NCBI GenBank assembly: GCA_016713025.1
Contig: JADJPZ010000004.1
Span: 1,922,001-1,986,000, forward strand
Origin: Saprospiraceae bacterium
GTDB lineage: Bacteria; Bacteroidota; Bacteroidia; Chitinophagales; Saprospiraceae
DNA length: 64,000 bases
Direction: 5' to 3'
In this document: in pieces, positions 10,052 through 18,763 of the stretch
Layout: each line of letters begins with the position of its first letter
Numbering within the stretch: the first letter of the stretch is position 1
Position numbers and translations under genes: made by a program
The notes under the pieces: model-generated
Databases searched by the model: none
Seen by the model: the letters and a program-made list of their open reading frames with translations, nothing else
What the model was told of the DNA's origin: nothing

Positions 10052-10795
10052 CTATTTTGATTTCAGTAATTCCTGCACCACTTCCTGCATAAATTTAGAA
10101 TCATTATCTGATTGTATATTCAGATAGAGTTTTTCATCATTTCTGTCTTTAGTGATGATTCTGCCTGGCAAACCTACCGGACTTTTGCCTGTAAGCACTG
10201 CATAAAATACGCATGCAGAAAGATATGTTCCCGACGGAGAAGGATGGCTGCCGTCCTTATCAAATAACTGAATATCAGGACGAAGCGCACGTACTTTTTC
10301 CCAGGCCTGACCAACAGGAACAACAGTTGCCCCAATTTCCGCAGCCAATTTTTGGTATCCATCAGTAATGATTTGTTGCTTTTGCGGATCATTTTCTCTT
10401 GCCCAGGTGGTGTACAGATATACTTTCGCGCCGTAATTTCTTATGAAGTCGTTCCATAATTTTCCATAATACAACAAACTGTCTGGCTTATTGATGGCTT
10501 GCAAACTAAAATCTTGCAGGATGATGATGTCAAACTTGTTTTTTTCTATTATGTCTTTGGTTTTCAAATTGTTTTCATGATTCCAATGTTGTCTGAGACT
10601 CATACCTCCACCGGTGGATTGTCTTGTTTCCAGGATCATTGAATCTTTTTCAGACATGACCTGAACTGTCAGTGGCAAATTCCAAAAGTAAGTATAGCTG
10701 TTTCCGACAAACAAAACTTTTTTCGAACCAGCTGTTTGCCCCCAAATGGTATGGGTAAGAAGTAAAAGGAAAAATATATTAAAATATTTACACAT
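10052..10795 (-). CDS. Secreted SGNH/GDSL-type hydrolase
   Basis: A 247-aa secreted protein with signal peptide ending LLTHTIWGQ. The SGNH fold is shown by block I near residue 31 (LFVGNSYTYFW, with a GNS in place of GDS), block III-like text (ILQDFSLQA) and the C-terminal catalytic dyad KDGSHPSPSGTYLSA, with Asp and His in the D-x-x-H arrangement. Such enzymes are esterases or deacetylases of carbohydrates. It follows the sulfatase on the same strand by about 60 nt and precedes the SusC cluster, so both may act on the same glycan. The substrate is inferred only from neighbours. Confidence 0.75.
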   Translation of the reverse strand: MCKYFNIFFLLLLTHTIWGQTAGSKKVLFVGNSYTYFWNLPLTVQVMSEKDSMILETRQSTGGGMSLRQHWNHENNLKTKDIIEKNKFDIIILQDFSLQAINKPDSLLYYGKLWNDFIRNYGAKVYLYTTWARENDPQKQQIITDGYQKLAAEIGATVVPVGQAWEKVRALRPDIQLFDKDGSHPSPSGTYLSACVFYAVLTGKSPVGLPGRIITKDRNDEKLYLNIQSDNDSKFMQEVVQELLKSK

Positions 10796-10856
10796 ATGTA
10801 TGATTTAAATTATGTTTTAAAAAATATCTAAAATCAGTCTGTGATTGTTTTTGCCA

Positions 10857-12848
10857 TTATCTATACCCTTTGGAATAGACTGTTTGATTTACCACCAGAA
10901 TCCCATTATCGGTAGGAAGTCTTTTAGTTTCAATAGTCAGCCTTGGTTCCCATGGAGCACTTGTAGCTTTTTCCAACCAAAGCGAATATATGACGGTGCT
11001 AATTTTTGTTTTGTTTTCATTCCTGTCCAAATAAGGCACTTTAGTAGTGATAACCAGTGTATTTCCGTCCCAATGCGTTGTTGAAACATTAGGATTATTG
11101 TTCCTACCAATAGTATTTTGGTTAAGAGAAGGTGAGCCATTCAAAAAGTATTCATATGATATTATGGGTAATCCCTCTCTAGGATTGAAAAAAACTTTTT
11201 CCACTTTAAGATCATCTTTTGTATGAATGATGGTGAGTTTATCTCCCCAGCCACTTCCCAATGATGGATGTTTTGATTTTTCAAGCTGATTTATGACCGA
11301 AACTGTACTCAATTCTGCAGTGGACCAACTGCCTGAAAAATCAGGATTGTCCAGAGATGTTTTAGGTTTATATTCTGCATTCCTGTCTGCCCTTGAAAAA
11401 TATGGCTGCCATTTTCCTGTGCCTTTAGGCGGTGGATAGTAAGGTTCATTTTTGTTAGCGGATGCTGATACTAACGGATGTTTCACCAATGACAATTCGT
11501 AATCTTTTACAATGGAATCCATTACCCCTATCACCCAAGGGTATTCATCAGTTACGTCAATTTCTTCATGAGGATCCACATGCAAATCAAAAAGCCTTAC
11601 TAAGTTATCCGGGTCAGGATCGGGGATTTCTGTCTTAAAGTTGTACCAAAATTTCCAGTTTTGCCATTTGACCGCCATTACTTGCCCTTTTCTGTTCAGA
11701 AAAATACAACTTTCCCTGTTGGATGTATTCTGTTTTCCCTGAAGAAAAGGCAATTGGTTGACACCATCAATTATACGTTCGCTTTGCCCATAATCTGTAA
11801 TCCCTGCTATACTTGCAAATGTAGTAAAAAAATCTGTCTCATGAAATATTTCATCTGATACCCTTCCTGCCGGAAATTGGCCGGGCCATCTGATGACACA
11901 AGGACTCCTTACTCCTCCTTCCATAGCAGAATTATAGTACCCTCTCCATGGACCCGGATTTCCTCTCCATGGTCTTCGTAGTTCAGCACCATTGTCTCCA
12001 CACCATATGACAATAGTATTATTACTAATTCCACTTTGATCAAGTTCAGCCAGTATCAGTCCTACATTATAATCAATATCGGCCATTGCATCAGCCATAT
12101 CTCCTGCTCCTGTAGTGCCTTGTTTGTCCGGATGCGGCAATGCAGGAAAATGTAGTTGTGTCATTGGAAAACATAAAAAAAACGGTTTTTTCTGTTGTAC
12201 ATTTTTTCTAATGAAGGCCACACTTTTTTCACTGCATTCTCTGTCGATGATCCTTCGGGCAGGAATATCAAATGGTTTCACTTTTTTAGATGCTTCACCT
12301 TTTACGCCTGAATAAACATAGGGCACTTCATCCTCTTTTGGAAAACCCTGCATGGATGAAAACATAGAAACATGGGTCGTTCCGGGAATCCCGTACCACT
12401 CGTCAAAGCCTTGCTGTGTGGGTTCTCTTTTACCTAGCCAGTCATCACCACTGACATCCCATTTTCCATAGACAGCTGTTTTGTAGCCTTTAGATTTAAG
12501 GATTTCGGCTATAGTATTTTCCCAAAGGGTGATACCGGAAAAATAATCTTCACCGGTCCTCATGGCATACCTTCCGGTCATGATGGAAATTCTGGAAGGC
12601 GTACAAGTATATTCCACATTAAAATTTGTCAGTCGGATGCCTTCCTTGCCTATTTTGTCTATATTGGGTGTAGGTACTCCCCGCACACCACCATATGAAT
12701 GGACTTCTCCGATACCGATATTATCACCAAATATCAAAACTATATTCGGCTGATTTTGAGCTGATAACCTATTGATGCTTTTCAAAAATGCAGCGAATAT
12801 CAGCGTGCAAACCACTATTTTACTTTTCCATCTTGATGTTATAAACAT
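10857..12848 (-). CDS. Secreted sulfatase (S1 family) with C-terminal beta domain
   Basis: A sulfatase of about 663 aa. The signal peptide is followed by NIVLIFGDNIG (metal-binding, Asp-Asn instead of the usual Asp-Asp) and by CTPSR with Cys82, the residue converted to formylglycine. Later metal and active-site segments (KPFFLCFPMTQLHFP, VIWCGDNGA) are present. From about residue 450 on there is an extra beta-rich domain (SGSWSTAELS ... THWDGNTLVITT) resembling lipocalin-like domains of secreted enzymes. The open frame continues 71 codons further upstream into the decamer satellite, but those residues are translated repeat; the ATG at 12848 directly before the signal peptide is the sensible start. 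It hydrolyses sulfate esters, probably from glycans, in the periplasm. Activation needs a formylglycine-generating or anSME enzyme, not seen in this window. Confidence 0.85.
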   Translation of the reverse strand: MFITSRWKSKIVVCTLIFAAFLKSINRLSAQNQPNIVLIFGDNIGIGEVHSYGGVRGVPTPNIDKIGKEGIRLTNFNVEYTCTPSRISIMTGRYAMRTGEDYFSGITLWENTIAEILKSKGYKTAVYGKWDVSGDDWLGKREPTQQGFDEWYGIPGTTHVSMFSSMQGFPKEDEVPYVYSGVKGEASKKVKPFDIPARRIIDRECSEKSVAFIRKNVQQKKPFFLCFPMTQLHFPALPHPDKQGTTGAGDMADAMADIDYNVGLILAELDQSGISNNTIVIWCGDNGAELRRPWRGNPGPWRGYYNSAMEGGVRSPCVIRWPGQFPAGRVSDEIFHETDFFTTFASIAGITDYGQSERIIDGVNQLPFLQGKQNTSNRESCIFLNRKGQVMAVKWQNWKFWYNFKTEIPDPDPDNLVRLFDLHVDPHEEIDVTDEYPWVIGVMDSIVKDYELSLVKHPLVSASANKNEPYYPPPKGTGKWQPYFSRADRNAEYKPKTSLDNPDFSGSWSTAELSTVSVINQLEKSKHPSLGSGWGDKLTIIHTKDDLKVEKVFFNPREGLPIISYEYFLNGSPSLNQNTIGRNNNPNVSTTHWDGNTLVITTKVPYLDRNENKTKISTVIYSLWLEKATSAPWEPRLTIETKRLPTDNGILVVNQTVYSKGYR

Positions 12849-12856
12849 TAAAGTAA

Positions 12857-13427
12857 ATTGACTAATTGAATTAATTGAACTACATTGAAATCCATTGAAC
12901 CATATTGAACTCGTTGAAATCCATTGAACAATATTGAACCACACTGAACTACAATGTACATATTGAAATCCATTGAACTCTATTGAATATATTGAACTAC
13001 ATTGAATTATATTGAACAATATTGAACCACATTGAACTACAATGTACATATTGAAATCCATTGAACCATATTGAACTCATTGAAATCCATTGAACTTATT
13101 GAAATCCATAGAACTCTATTGAATATATTGAACTACATTGAATTATATTGAACTACATTGAATTATATTGAACAATATTGAACCACATTGAACTACACTG
13201 TACAAATTGAACTCCATTGAACTCTATTGAACTCATTGAAATCCATTGAACTTAATGAAATCCATAGAACTCTATTGAATATATTGAACTACATTGAATT
13301 ATATTGAACTACATTGAATTATATTGAACAATATTGAACCACATTGAACTACACTGTACATATTGAAATCCATTGAACTCCATTGAACTCCATTGAACTC
13401 CATTGAACTCTATTGAACTCTATTGAC
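12857..13427. repeat. Decamer satellite (ATTGAANNNN) with higher-order 136/156-bp units
   Basis: About 570 bp made almost entirely of 9-10-nt units of the form ATTGAAnnnn (ATTGAACTAC, ATTGAATTAT, ATTGAACAAT, ATTGAACCAC, ATTGAAATCC, ATTGAACTCC). A higher-order repeat is visible: block A 12991-13126 (136 bp), block B 13127-13282 (156 bp) and a third block from 13283. B differs from A mainly by one extra 20-bp pair of decamers. Each block also carries a variant AATGTACATA/ACTGTACA element. The last unit overlaps the RidA stop codon and the first lies 8 nt from the sulfatase start. There are no unique spacers, so it is not CRISPR. With a 10-bp period the motif always faces the same side of the helix. 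Confidence 0.9.
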
Positions 13428-13955
13428 CTACTTTTCCACTTCGACAATGACTTCAATCTCCACCGCCATATTGAAAGGAAGCGATCCTACACCAACAGCG
13501 CTTCTCGCATGTTTTCCCTTTTCCCCAAATACTTCGATCATCAGGTCTGAAAAACCATTGATTACTTTTGGGTGGTTTTCAAAATCCGTTGTGGCGTTGA
13601 CCATACCAAGGACTTTGACGATGCGCTTGACTTTTTTGAGTGAACCCAATTGTTGTTTCAATTCCGCTAGTATAATCATGCCTGTTAATCTGGCTGCTTC
13701 CTGCCCTTGCTCAATAGTCAAGTCACCTCCCAGTTTGCCTTTGATGTATGTTCCATCTGCCTTTTTCGGGCCTTTTCCTGAAAGGTAAAGAAGGTTACCT
13801 GTTTGCACACTATTGACGTAAGATGCTACAGGTGCCGTTACTGTGGGCAATACTATTTTAAGTTCTGCAAGTCGTTTATCAGGATCCTGTGCATAGAGAG
13901 TAGATGATGTTAATATGAGATATAATAAAGTTGAAAAAATAATTACTGGTTTCAT
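13428..13955 (-). CDS. Exported RidA-family (YjgF/UK114) protein
   Basis: A 175-aa RidA-like protein with an N-terminal signal peptide (IIFSTLLYLILTSSTLYAQ), unlike cytoplasmic RidA (about 130 aa). The family core is clear: GNLLYLSGKGPKKADGTYIK, then ARLTGMIILAELKQQLGSL, and the closing HARSAVGVGSLPFNMAVEIE, where Arg of ARSAVGV is the residue that binds the substrate carboxylate in true deaminases. Family members hydrolyse reactive imines/enamines or have other binding roles; the exported form is common in Bacteroidota and its role is not known. The stop codon lies inside the last decamer of the satellite. Confidence 0.85.
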   Translation of the reverse strand: MKPVIIFSTLLYLILTSSTLYAQDPDKRLAELKIVLPTVTAPVASYVNSVQTGNLLYLSGKGPKKADGTYIKGKLGGDLTIEQGQEAARLTGMIILAELKQQLGSLKKVKRIVKVLGMVNATTDFENHPKVINGFSDLMIEVFGEKGKHARSAVGVGSLPFNMAVEIEVIVEVEK

Positions 13956-14075
13956 AATGCACGTATTTAGTTTAGAAATGGTAAATGTACTTAACAGTAT
14001 GATTAAAATTTATCCTTCAGCAATAAAATGTCTTATTTTCGCTAAAAATAATATCAATTTATAATCCAAAAACAA

Positions 14076-14095
14076 AATTTGAACATGCTCTAAGT
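14076..14095 (-). repeat. 3'-end motif copy 1 (TTAGAGCATGTTCAAATTT)
   Basis: On the minus strand the sequence CTTAGAGCATGTTCAAATTT overlaps the stop codon of the AlkD-like gene (the TAG is part of CTTAGAG). Three related copies lie at 31921, 55275 and 62277, all in the same orientation at or just after the 3' end of a minus-strand gene or gene remnant. Function unknown. Confidence 0.45.
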
Positions 14096-14761
14096 TTTTA
14101 TTTTCCGAAGTGCTTCTTTTTTTGTCAGACCAGATAACTGAGGATTGTTTTCAACAAAACTCCTGACAGCTTGTGGTTGAATACTGCTATAATTCCTCAA
14201 TGCCCATCCCTGAGCTTTTCTGACAAAAAATTCCGTACTCCTGTCATGCCTGAGTATGGTTTCGCAAAGCAAATCCCAGTCAGTAAGCATTTTATATTTC
14301 AGTTGGAAAATGATGGATGATCTTTGCAACCATATATTTGTACTATCCATCCATTGGTATACATAAAAATCCCGGCATTTTTTGTCATGTCTGAATATTT
14401 CGCCAACGATATTTGGAGCCAATCCATCGACAGTGTCCCACCATGACTTACTCAAAATCAAACTTTCGAGCACCGGTAAATGACTGCAATTCATCTTTCC
14501 GGCCAGTGGAGCCATCAGGTCTATGGCCATATATTGATGCTCTCTGAATGGACTATTCCATAATTTTAAAATAAATTTCCAAAAATCTTCATCCGGAGAT
14601 ATTTTTTTACCTTCTTTGAATTCCTTAACCAAATTTTTCCTGTCGGGACTTGAAATACCCAGAAATTCAAACTGGTTTTTCATGTACGCCTTCATACCTA
14701 TGGCCTTTTCAGGATTTGCAAAAGGCAAACATATATTTTCTATCTCGATAAACCAATCCAT
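14090..14761 (-). CDS. DNA alkylation repair protein, AlkD-like HEAT-repeat
   Basis: A 223-aa all-helical protein of the DNA_alkylation (AlkC/AlkD) family, whose members remove N-alkylated purines by a HEAT-repeat glycosylase fold. Recognisable segments are FLGISSPDRKNLVKE near the start, REHQYMAIDLM, SKSWWDTVDGLAPNIVG (the Trp/Asp of the active-site cleft) and WLQRSSIIFQLKYK followed by FFVRKAQGWALRNYS, where the Asp of ILRHDRSTEFFVRK and the Arg/Gln that follow form the conserved DNA-contacting surface. It overlaps nothing; only 3 nt separate it from the upstream membrane lipoprotein gene (stop at 14765), suggesting co-transcription. Confidence 0.85.
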   Translation of the reverse strand: MDWFIEIENICLPFANPEKAIGMKAYMKNQFEFLGISSPDRKNLVKEFKEGKKISPDEDFWKFILKLWNSPFREHQYMAIDLMAPLAGKMNCSHLPVLESLILSKSWWDTVDGLAPNIVGEIFRHDKKCRDFYVYQWMDSTNIWLQRSSIIFQLKYKMLTDWDLLCETILRHDRSTEFFVRKAQGWALRNYSSIQPQAVRSFVENNPQLSGLTKKEALRKIKT

Positions 14762-14764
14762 TAG

Positions 14765-15436
14765 TTAATCGGTATATACATCTTCATAATGGCTCTTATC
14801 GCTGGATATAATTACAACAAATAAAATGATGCAGCCAAAGATTGTAAACGCAGCCCCTAAGCTATTGCCAATAGAAAGCAAGGGTCCGCCTTCGCCTGAT
14901 AACATCGCCCAACGTATCAGGCTAAACAGCACATTAGCACCCAAAACACCATAAGCCAACTTAATGGAAAAGCTTTTTTTAATGAGTAAAAACAATCCTC
15001 CAAGTAGAAATAAAAATGAAAAAAACAAACCTATATACCCAAACACAATGATTTTTTTAATCGTTTTCTCAGGAATATCAAGCATAGCTCCAAACATATC
15101 TTTCACCATTTTTTTGTCACTGTCTGACTTATTATTAAAAGTAGAAACAGTATCAGAAGCCTTAACATCATCATCTTCAATATAAGGTTCTTTCAAAGTA
15201 TCAAAGGCATCGGAAGAATCACTTTTTTCGCTGTCAACTTCAATCTGCGTTTCTATTAATGAATCAGGTTCAGAATGGCCATTATCATCTCCAATATTTT
15301 CCATTATTTTGTCCTTCATGTCAAGAATCGACCTGATTTTGATGAATTGAACATCATTTTTAATGCCACATCCTCCGATCAACATCATCAGGATAGCTAC
15401 TACAATTGCCCACGTCGGTGTTTGAGATTTCATCAT
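14765..15436 (-). CDS. Hypothetical lipoprotein/membrane protein with acidic linker
   Basis: A 223-aa protein I do not recognise. The N-terminus is a hydrophobic signal ending in a lipobox-like LIGGC (Cys about 23). An acidic, Asp/Glu/Ser-rich low-complexity stretch follows (about residues 48-110). Then come three hydrophobic segments, around residues 130-152 (IIVFGYIGLFFSFLFLLGGL), 158-178 and 185-210, so the C-terminal half is in the membrane. The gene ends 3 nt before the AlkD-like gene starts. Nothing indicates function. Confidence 0.6.
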   Translation of the reverse strand: MMKSQTPTWAIVVAILMMLIGGCGIKNDVQFIKIRSILDMKDKIMENIGDDNGHSEPDSLIETQIEVDSEKSDSSDAFDTLKEPYIEDDDVKASDTVSTFNNKSDSDKKMVKDMFGAMLDIPEKTIKKIIVFGYIGLFFSFLFLLGGLFLLIKKSFSIKLAYGVLGANVLFSLIRWAMLSGEGGPLLSIGNSLGAAFTIFGCIILFVVIISSDKSHYEDVYTD

Positions 15437-15532
15437 GTTATAATTTGCTTCAAATAAAATTCATTTTTGTTCTTTCAGAAAAGTATTTCATAAACTAAAT
15501 ATTATAATGAATTTTTCAACCTCATTATATAA

Positions 15533-16354
15533 TTAAGGAAGATCAACTCCTGCCAAAACAAACGGAACATTCTTGACAGCTTTTGGACTATCTACATTTA
15601 ATAAAAGCTTGATGCCTGGTTCCAAATTATCACTAAAGAAGTATGTATGAACATTGTTGGAAACTGAAGATGAAATGTTGGCAATCTTTTTCCCTTTAGC
15701 ATCTTCAAATTCAAGAGACATTACTGAAGATGCATCTCCTTTAAAAACTAAAAAGATCGCTTTTTCTATGTCTTCCTCAGAATAGTAAGAAAGATTTGTA
15801 ACCAGACTACCTACGTTGTAAGCAAAGTCCTTTTCACCCTCGGGCAATTTCTCTATTTCCTTATATCTGGTTTCAAGGTCAGTTTTATTAAGCTTTTGCA
15901 AAGCAGCCTTATCGTAATAGAAAAGACCATAAGGTGCATTTTTGGGAGCCAAGTTTACTTCAGCTTTTTTTCTGAAATCAGAGATTTTAACTATCCCGCC
16001 ATTAGCTTCTGTTGGTTTAAAAAAACTTACAACACCGTCCAGAGAAATGGTAGATGCAGATCTGGAAGCTTTTTGCAATTGGATAATTATACTTTCGTTG
16101 ACAGGTTTGTATTTAGAAGGTTCCTGAGTTTCAGAAAGCAGATTGATTCCTTTATTGTCAGCAGCTTTTTTCACTTCAGTAATTTTGTAAAAGGAAAAAT
16201 TTCGCACTTCATCCCCGATAGGCTTTACCTCCACTTTACAGTAATCCCAACTGCCACTTTGTGACCTGTTTTCTTCAATACCCACAAGAGTCAATTTTTG
16301 AGCTGATAAACAAAATAAGACTAAAGAAAAAATTATGGTTAAAAATTGTTTCAT
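15533..16354 (-). CDS. Secreted hypothetical protein
   Basis: A 273-aa protein with a good signal peptide (MKQFLTIIFSLVLFCLSAQ), starting 16 codons before the mature chain. No membrane segment follows. The mature part is rich in beta-strand-like and charged segments and contains several Lys/Glu repeats. I do not recognise the family. It is transcribed divergently from the M20 amidohydrolase; the 115-bp spacer carries a perfect promoter pointing the other way. Probably periplasmic or surface-associated. Confidence 0.6.
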   Translation of the reverse strand: MKQFLTIIFSLVLFCLSAQKLTLVGIEENRSQSGSWDYCKVEVKPIGDEVRNFSFYKITEVKKAADNKGINLLSETQEPSKYKPVNESIIIQLQKASRSASTISLDGVVSFFKPTEANGGIVKISDFRKKAEVNLAPKNAPYGLFYYDKAALQKLNKTDLETRYKEIEKLPEGEKDFAYNVGSLVTNLSYYSEEDIEKAIFLVFKGDASSVMSLEFEDAKGKKIANISSSVSNNVHTYFFSDNLEPGIKLLLNVDSPKAVKNVPFVLAGVDLP

Positions 16355-16412
16355 TTTTTGAATTTTTTAAGGTTAAATAAACAATACAAAATTATACAAA
16401 ATCTATCAATAA

Positions 16413-16443
16413 TTTGCACAACCAACAAAAGAAAATATCTTTG
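16413..16443 (+). promoter_or_regulatory. Promoter of the M20 amidohydrolase gene
   Basis: TTTG (16413-16416), 19 nt, TATCTTTG (16436-16443): an exact Bacteroidota sigma-A promoter, 26 nt upstream of the ATG at 16470. Confidence 0.75.
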
Positions 16444-16469
16444 CAATTCATTATCAAAACAAATAAGAC

Positions 16470-17942
16470 ATGGGTACTTCTTTCAAATGCAGAATTATAA
16501 TTGCATTCTTATTTTCATTGCCATTGTGCCAAATGAATGCGCAATTCAGCTCAGATAAAACTTACATTCTCCAGCAATTAGACAAAAAGTATGATAATTA
16601 TTGCAATATTGCAAAGCAGATATGGGATTTTGCCGAGCTTGGATACCTCGAAAACAGAAGTTCTGCTTTACTCCAGCGAACCCTTGAAAAAGAAGGATTT
16701 AATGTTGAGGCTGGTGTCGCAGAAATGCCAACATCATTTGTAGCCACCTATGGCAGTGGAAAACCTGTGATAGGGATACTGGCTGAATTTGATGCATTAC
16801 CAGGATTGTCTCAGGATACCACTCCTTATAAAAAACCACTGGTTGAAGGAGGTACCGGACATGGATGTGGTCACAACTTGTTCGGTACGGCATCTATGGC
16901 TGCCGGAATAGCATTGAAAGACTGGCTTATAAAAAATAAAAGATCAGGTACCGTAAAGGTCTATGGTACACCAGCAGAAGAAGGCGGCGGTGGTAAAGTG
17001 TATATGGTCAGAGCTGGTTTGTTCAAGGACGTGGATGCTGTGATACACTGGCACCCTGGTGATGGAAATCATGCAAGTCCACAAACATGTCTGGCAGCAA
17101 CCAGCCTTACTTTTAAGTTTTATGGAAAAACAGCACACTCTGCTGCGGCACCTCAAAGAGGAAGGTCGGCGCTGGACGGTGTTGAAGCACTTAACTATAT
17201 GGTCAACCTGATGAGAGAGCACGTGGATGAAAAATCAAGAATCCATTACATCATTTCAAATGGTGGTCTCGCATCCAATGTCGTGCCTGATTTTGCATCA
17301 GCGGAGTACACTGTACGGCACCCTGATGTAAAAGAGGTTCAATCCATGTTGGACAGAGTCATCAAAGCGGCTCAGGGAGCTGCCATGGGTACAGGTACCA
17401 CTGTTGAATATGAAATCATCAATGGATTATATGGACTTCTACCCAACGAAACTCTTGCCAAAGCCATGAATGACAATCTGGAAAAGTTGGGTGGTGTCAA
17501 ATACAATGCTCAGGAAACCGCGTGGGCCACTAAGCTAAGAGAATCTTTCAACGGACCAAATGTTCCTCCGCTTTCCAAAGCCTCTGAAATACAACCCTAC
17601 AAAATGGGCTACTTTCCCGCATCCACGGATGTGGGAGATGTAAGTTATGTTGTCCCTACTGTAGGACTTGGTACGGCAACCTGGGTTCCTGGTACAGCCG
17701 CACACACCTGGCAAGCCGTTGCAGCTGATGGCATGAGTATAGGATTTAAAGGAATGATGCTGGCTGCCCAGACACTGGGCACCATGGGGGTTGATTTATT
17801 TTCCAATCCGGAACTGGTCAGTAAAGCAAAAGAAGAATTCAAAACCAAATTGGGTGATCTGGACTATAAACCATTGATAGGAGACAGAAAACCGCCTTTG
17901 GATTTCAGAAAGGGTTTGAGTAAGCCGGAAGTGATGCCTTAA
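16470..17942 (+). CDS. Secreted M20-family amidohydrolase (AbgB-like)
   Basis: A 490-aa metallo-amidohydrolase of the M20D/aminobenzoyl-glutamate utilization B type, preceded by a signal peptide (IIAFLFSLPLCQMNAQ). The zinc-site segments are GGTGHGCGHNLFGTAS (Cys/His), then GTPAEEGGGGK with the catalytic Glu pair, then DAVIHWHPGD. The dimerisation (lid) domain starts at KFYGKTAHSAAAPQRGRSAL, and the C-terminal metal ligand is in the segment ending AAHTWQAVA. Family members cleave N-acyl amino acid or similar amide bonds; the exact substrate cannot be read. Its own promoter lies immediately upstream and it converges with the YCII gene. Confidence 0.88.
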   Translation: MGTSFKCRIIIAFLFSLPLCQMNAQFSSDKTYILQQLDKKYDNYCNIAKQIWDFAELGYLENRSSALLQRTLEKEGFNVEAGVAEMPTSFVATYGSGKPVIGILAEFDALPGLSQDTTPYKKPLVEGGTGHGCGHNLFGTASMAAGIALKDWLIKNKRSGTVKVYGTPAEEGGGGKVYMVRAGLFKDVDAVIHWHPGDGNHASPQTCLAATSLTFKFYGKTAHSAAAPQRGRSALDGVEALNYMVNLMREHVDEKSRIHYIISNGGLASNVVPDFASAEYTVRHPDVKEVQSMLDRVIKAAQGAAMGTGTTVEYEIINGLYGLLPNETLAKAMNDNLEKLGGVKYNAQETAWATKLRESFNGPNVPPLSKASEIQPYKMGYFPASTDVGDVSYVVPTVGLGTATWVPGTAAHTWQAVAADGMSIGFKGMMLAAQTLGTMGVDLFSNPELVSKAKEEFKTKLGDLDYKPLIGDRKPPLDFRKGLSKPEVMP

Positions 17943-18080
17943 TACGACTGCCTGTGGCATTTTCTGAAGGTGTGAGATTGTATAGGATGATCGTCAATGT
18001 TTTATAAAATTCGTAAAACTGAATCGCAGTTACATAATGCGACTTTAAGTGGATAAGCGTAAACGTTCAAAGAGTTTATT

Positions 18081-18542
18081 TCAAAACTTGAACTTTGTAA
18101 TTTTTTCACTAATCTTGATATATTCTCCTAAAGCAGCTGAACCATACCAAGGTAAAAGGTCAACTTCAAATATACCGGCTTTTATGGCGGGATCTGTATC
18201 ACAAAGTGATTTAGCTTCCTCTAATGTTTTAACATTCAAAATAAATAAGCCCCTGTAAGTCAATTCGTTTTTACCAAATGGGCCCGCTACAATCAAAAGT
18301 CCTTCTTTGACCAATCGATTGATGTTATCCATATGTCCTTTGAATAATTCTGCCTGTTTTTGCTTGTCTTCTATCTTAACTGGACCGGTTTTCAAGATTA
18401 CAAATACATAGCTTTTCATGCCATACTCATCAGCTTCAAGTTTTTTAGCAAGTGTGGCATCGTAATCAGCATTCACCGTCTGGGCTTGGACATTATTATT
18501 GATCAAAAGTGCAACAAAGACAACATATAATGTGTGTTTCAT
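18081..18542 (-). CDS. Exported YCII-domain protein
   Basis: A 153-aa protein with signal peptide (LYVVFVALLINNNVQAQ) and one YCII-related domain: MKSYVFVILKTGP, the HMDNINRLVKEGLLIVAGPF segment and the closing AKSLCDTDPAIKAGIFEVDLLPWYG. In YCII proteins the conserved His (here in FKGHMDNI) and Asp (in CDTDPA) are putative catalytic residues; the reaction is unknown for most members. It is convergent with the M20 gene; the 138-bp spacer has only a weak hairpin (TCGCA/TGCGA) around 18020-18045. Confidence 0.82.
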   Translation of the reverse strand: MKHTLYVVFVALLINNNVQAQTVNADYDATLAKKLEADEYGMKSYVFVILKTGPVKIEDKQKQAELFKGHMDNINRLVKEGLLIVAGPFGKNELTYRGLFILNVKTLEEAKSLCDTDPAIKAGIFEVDLLPWYGSAALGEYIKISEKITKFKF

Positions 18543-18763
18543 ATTTCAATATAATTTTCCAACGTTTGAATTCATAAAAATATAGAAGTGATTTGATAAC
18601 GTATGTTTAAACGACATGTAAGTACTTGGTATTCTAATCGTAATAATATTTCATTTTCATAGCCAAAGCTATTTGAATCATTTTTTATGATGAGATGAAT
18701 TTCATTGACTTAAATAGGATTTAATAATATGTTTGTAAATCACTTTATAAATAAAACATGGCT

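Noticed and set aside
12849..13061. 71-codon N-terminal extension of the sulfatase frame
   Set aside because: It is translated decamer repeat (repeated FNGFQCSS-like text) and lies before a proper signal peptide that starts at 12848.
12857..13427. CRISPR array
   Set aside because: Units are 9-10 nt and contiguous, with no unique spacers and no cas genes nearby.
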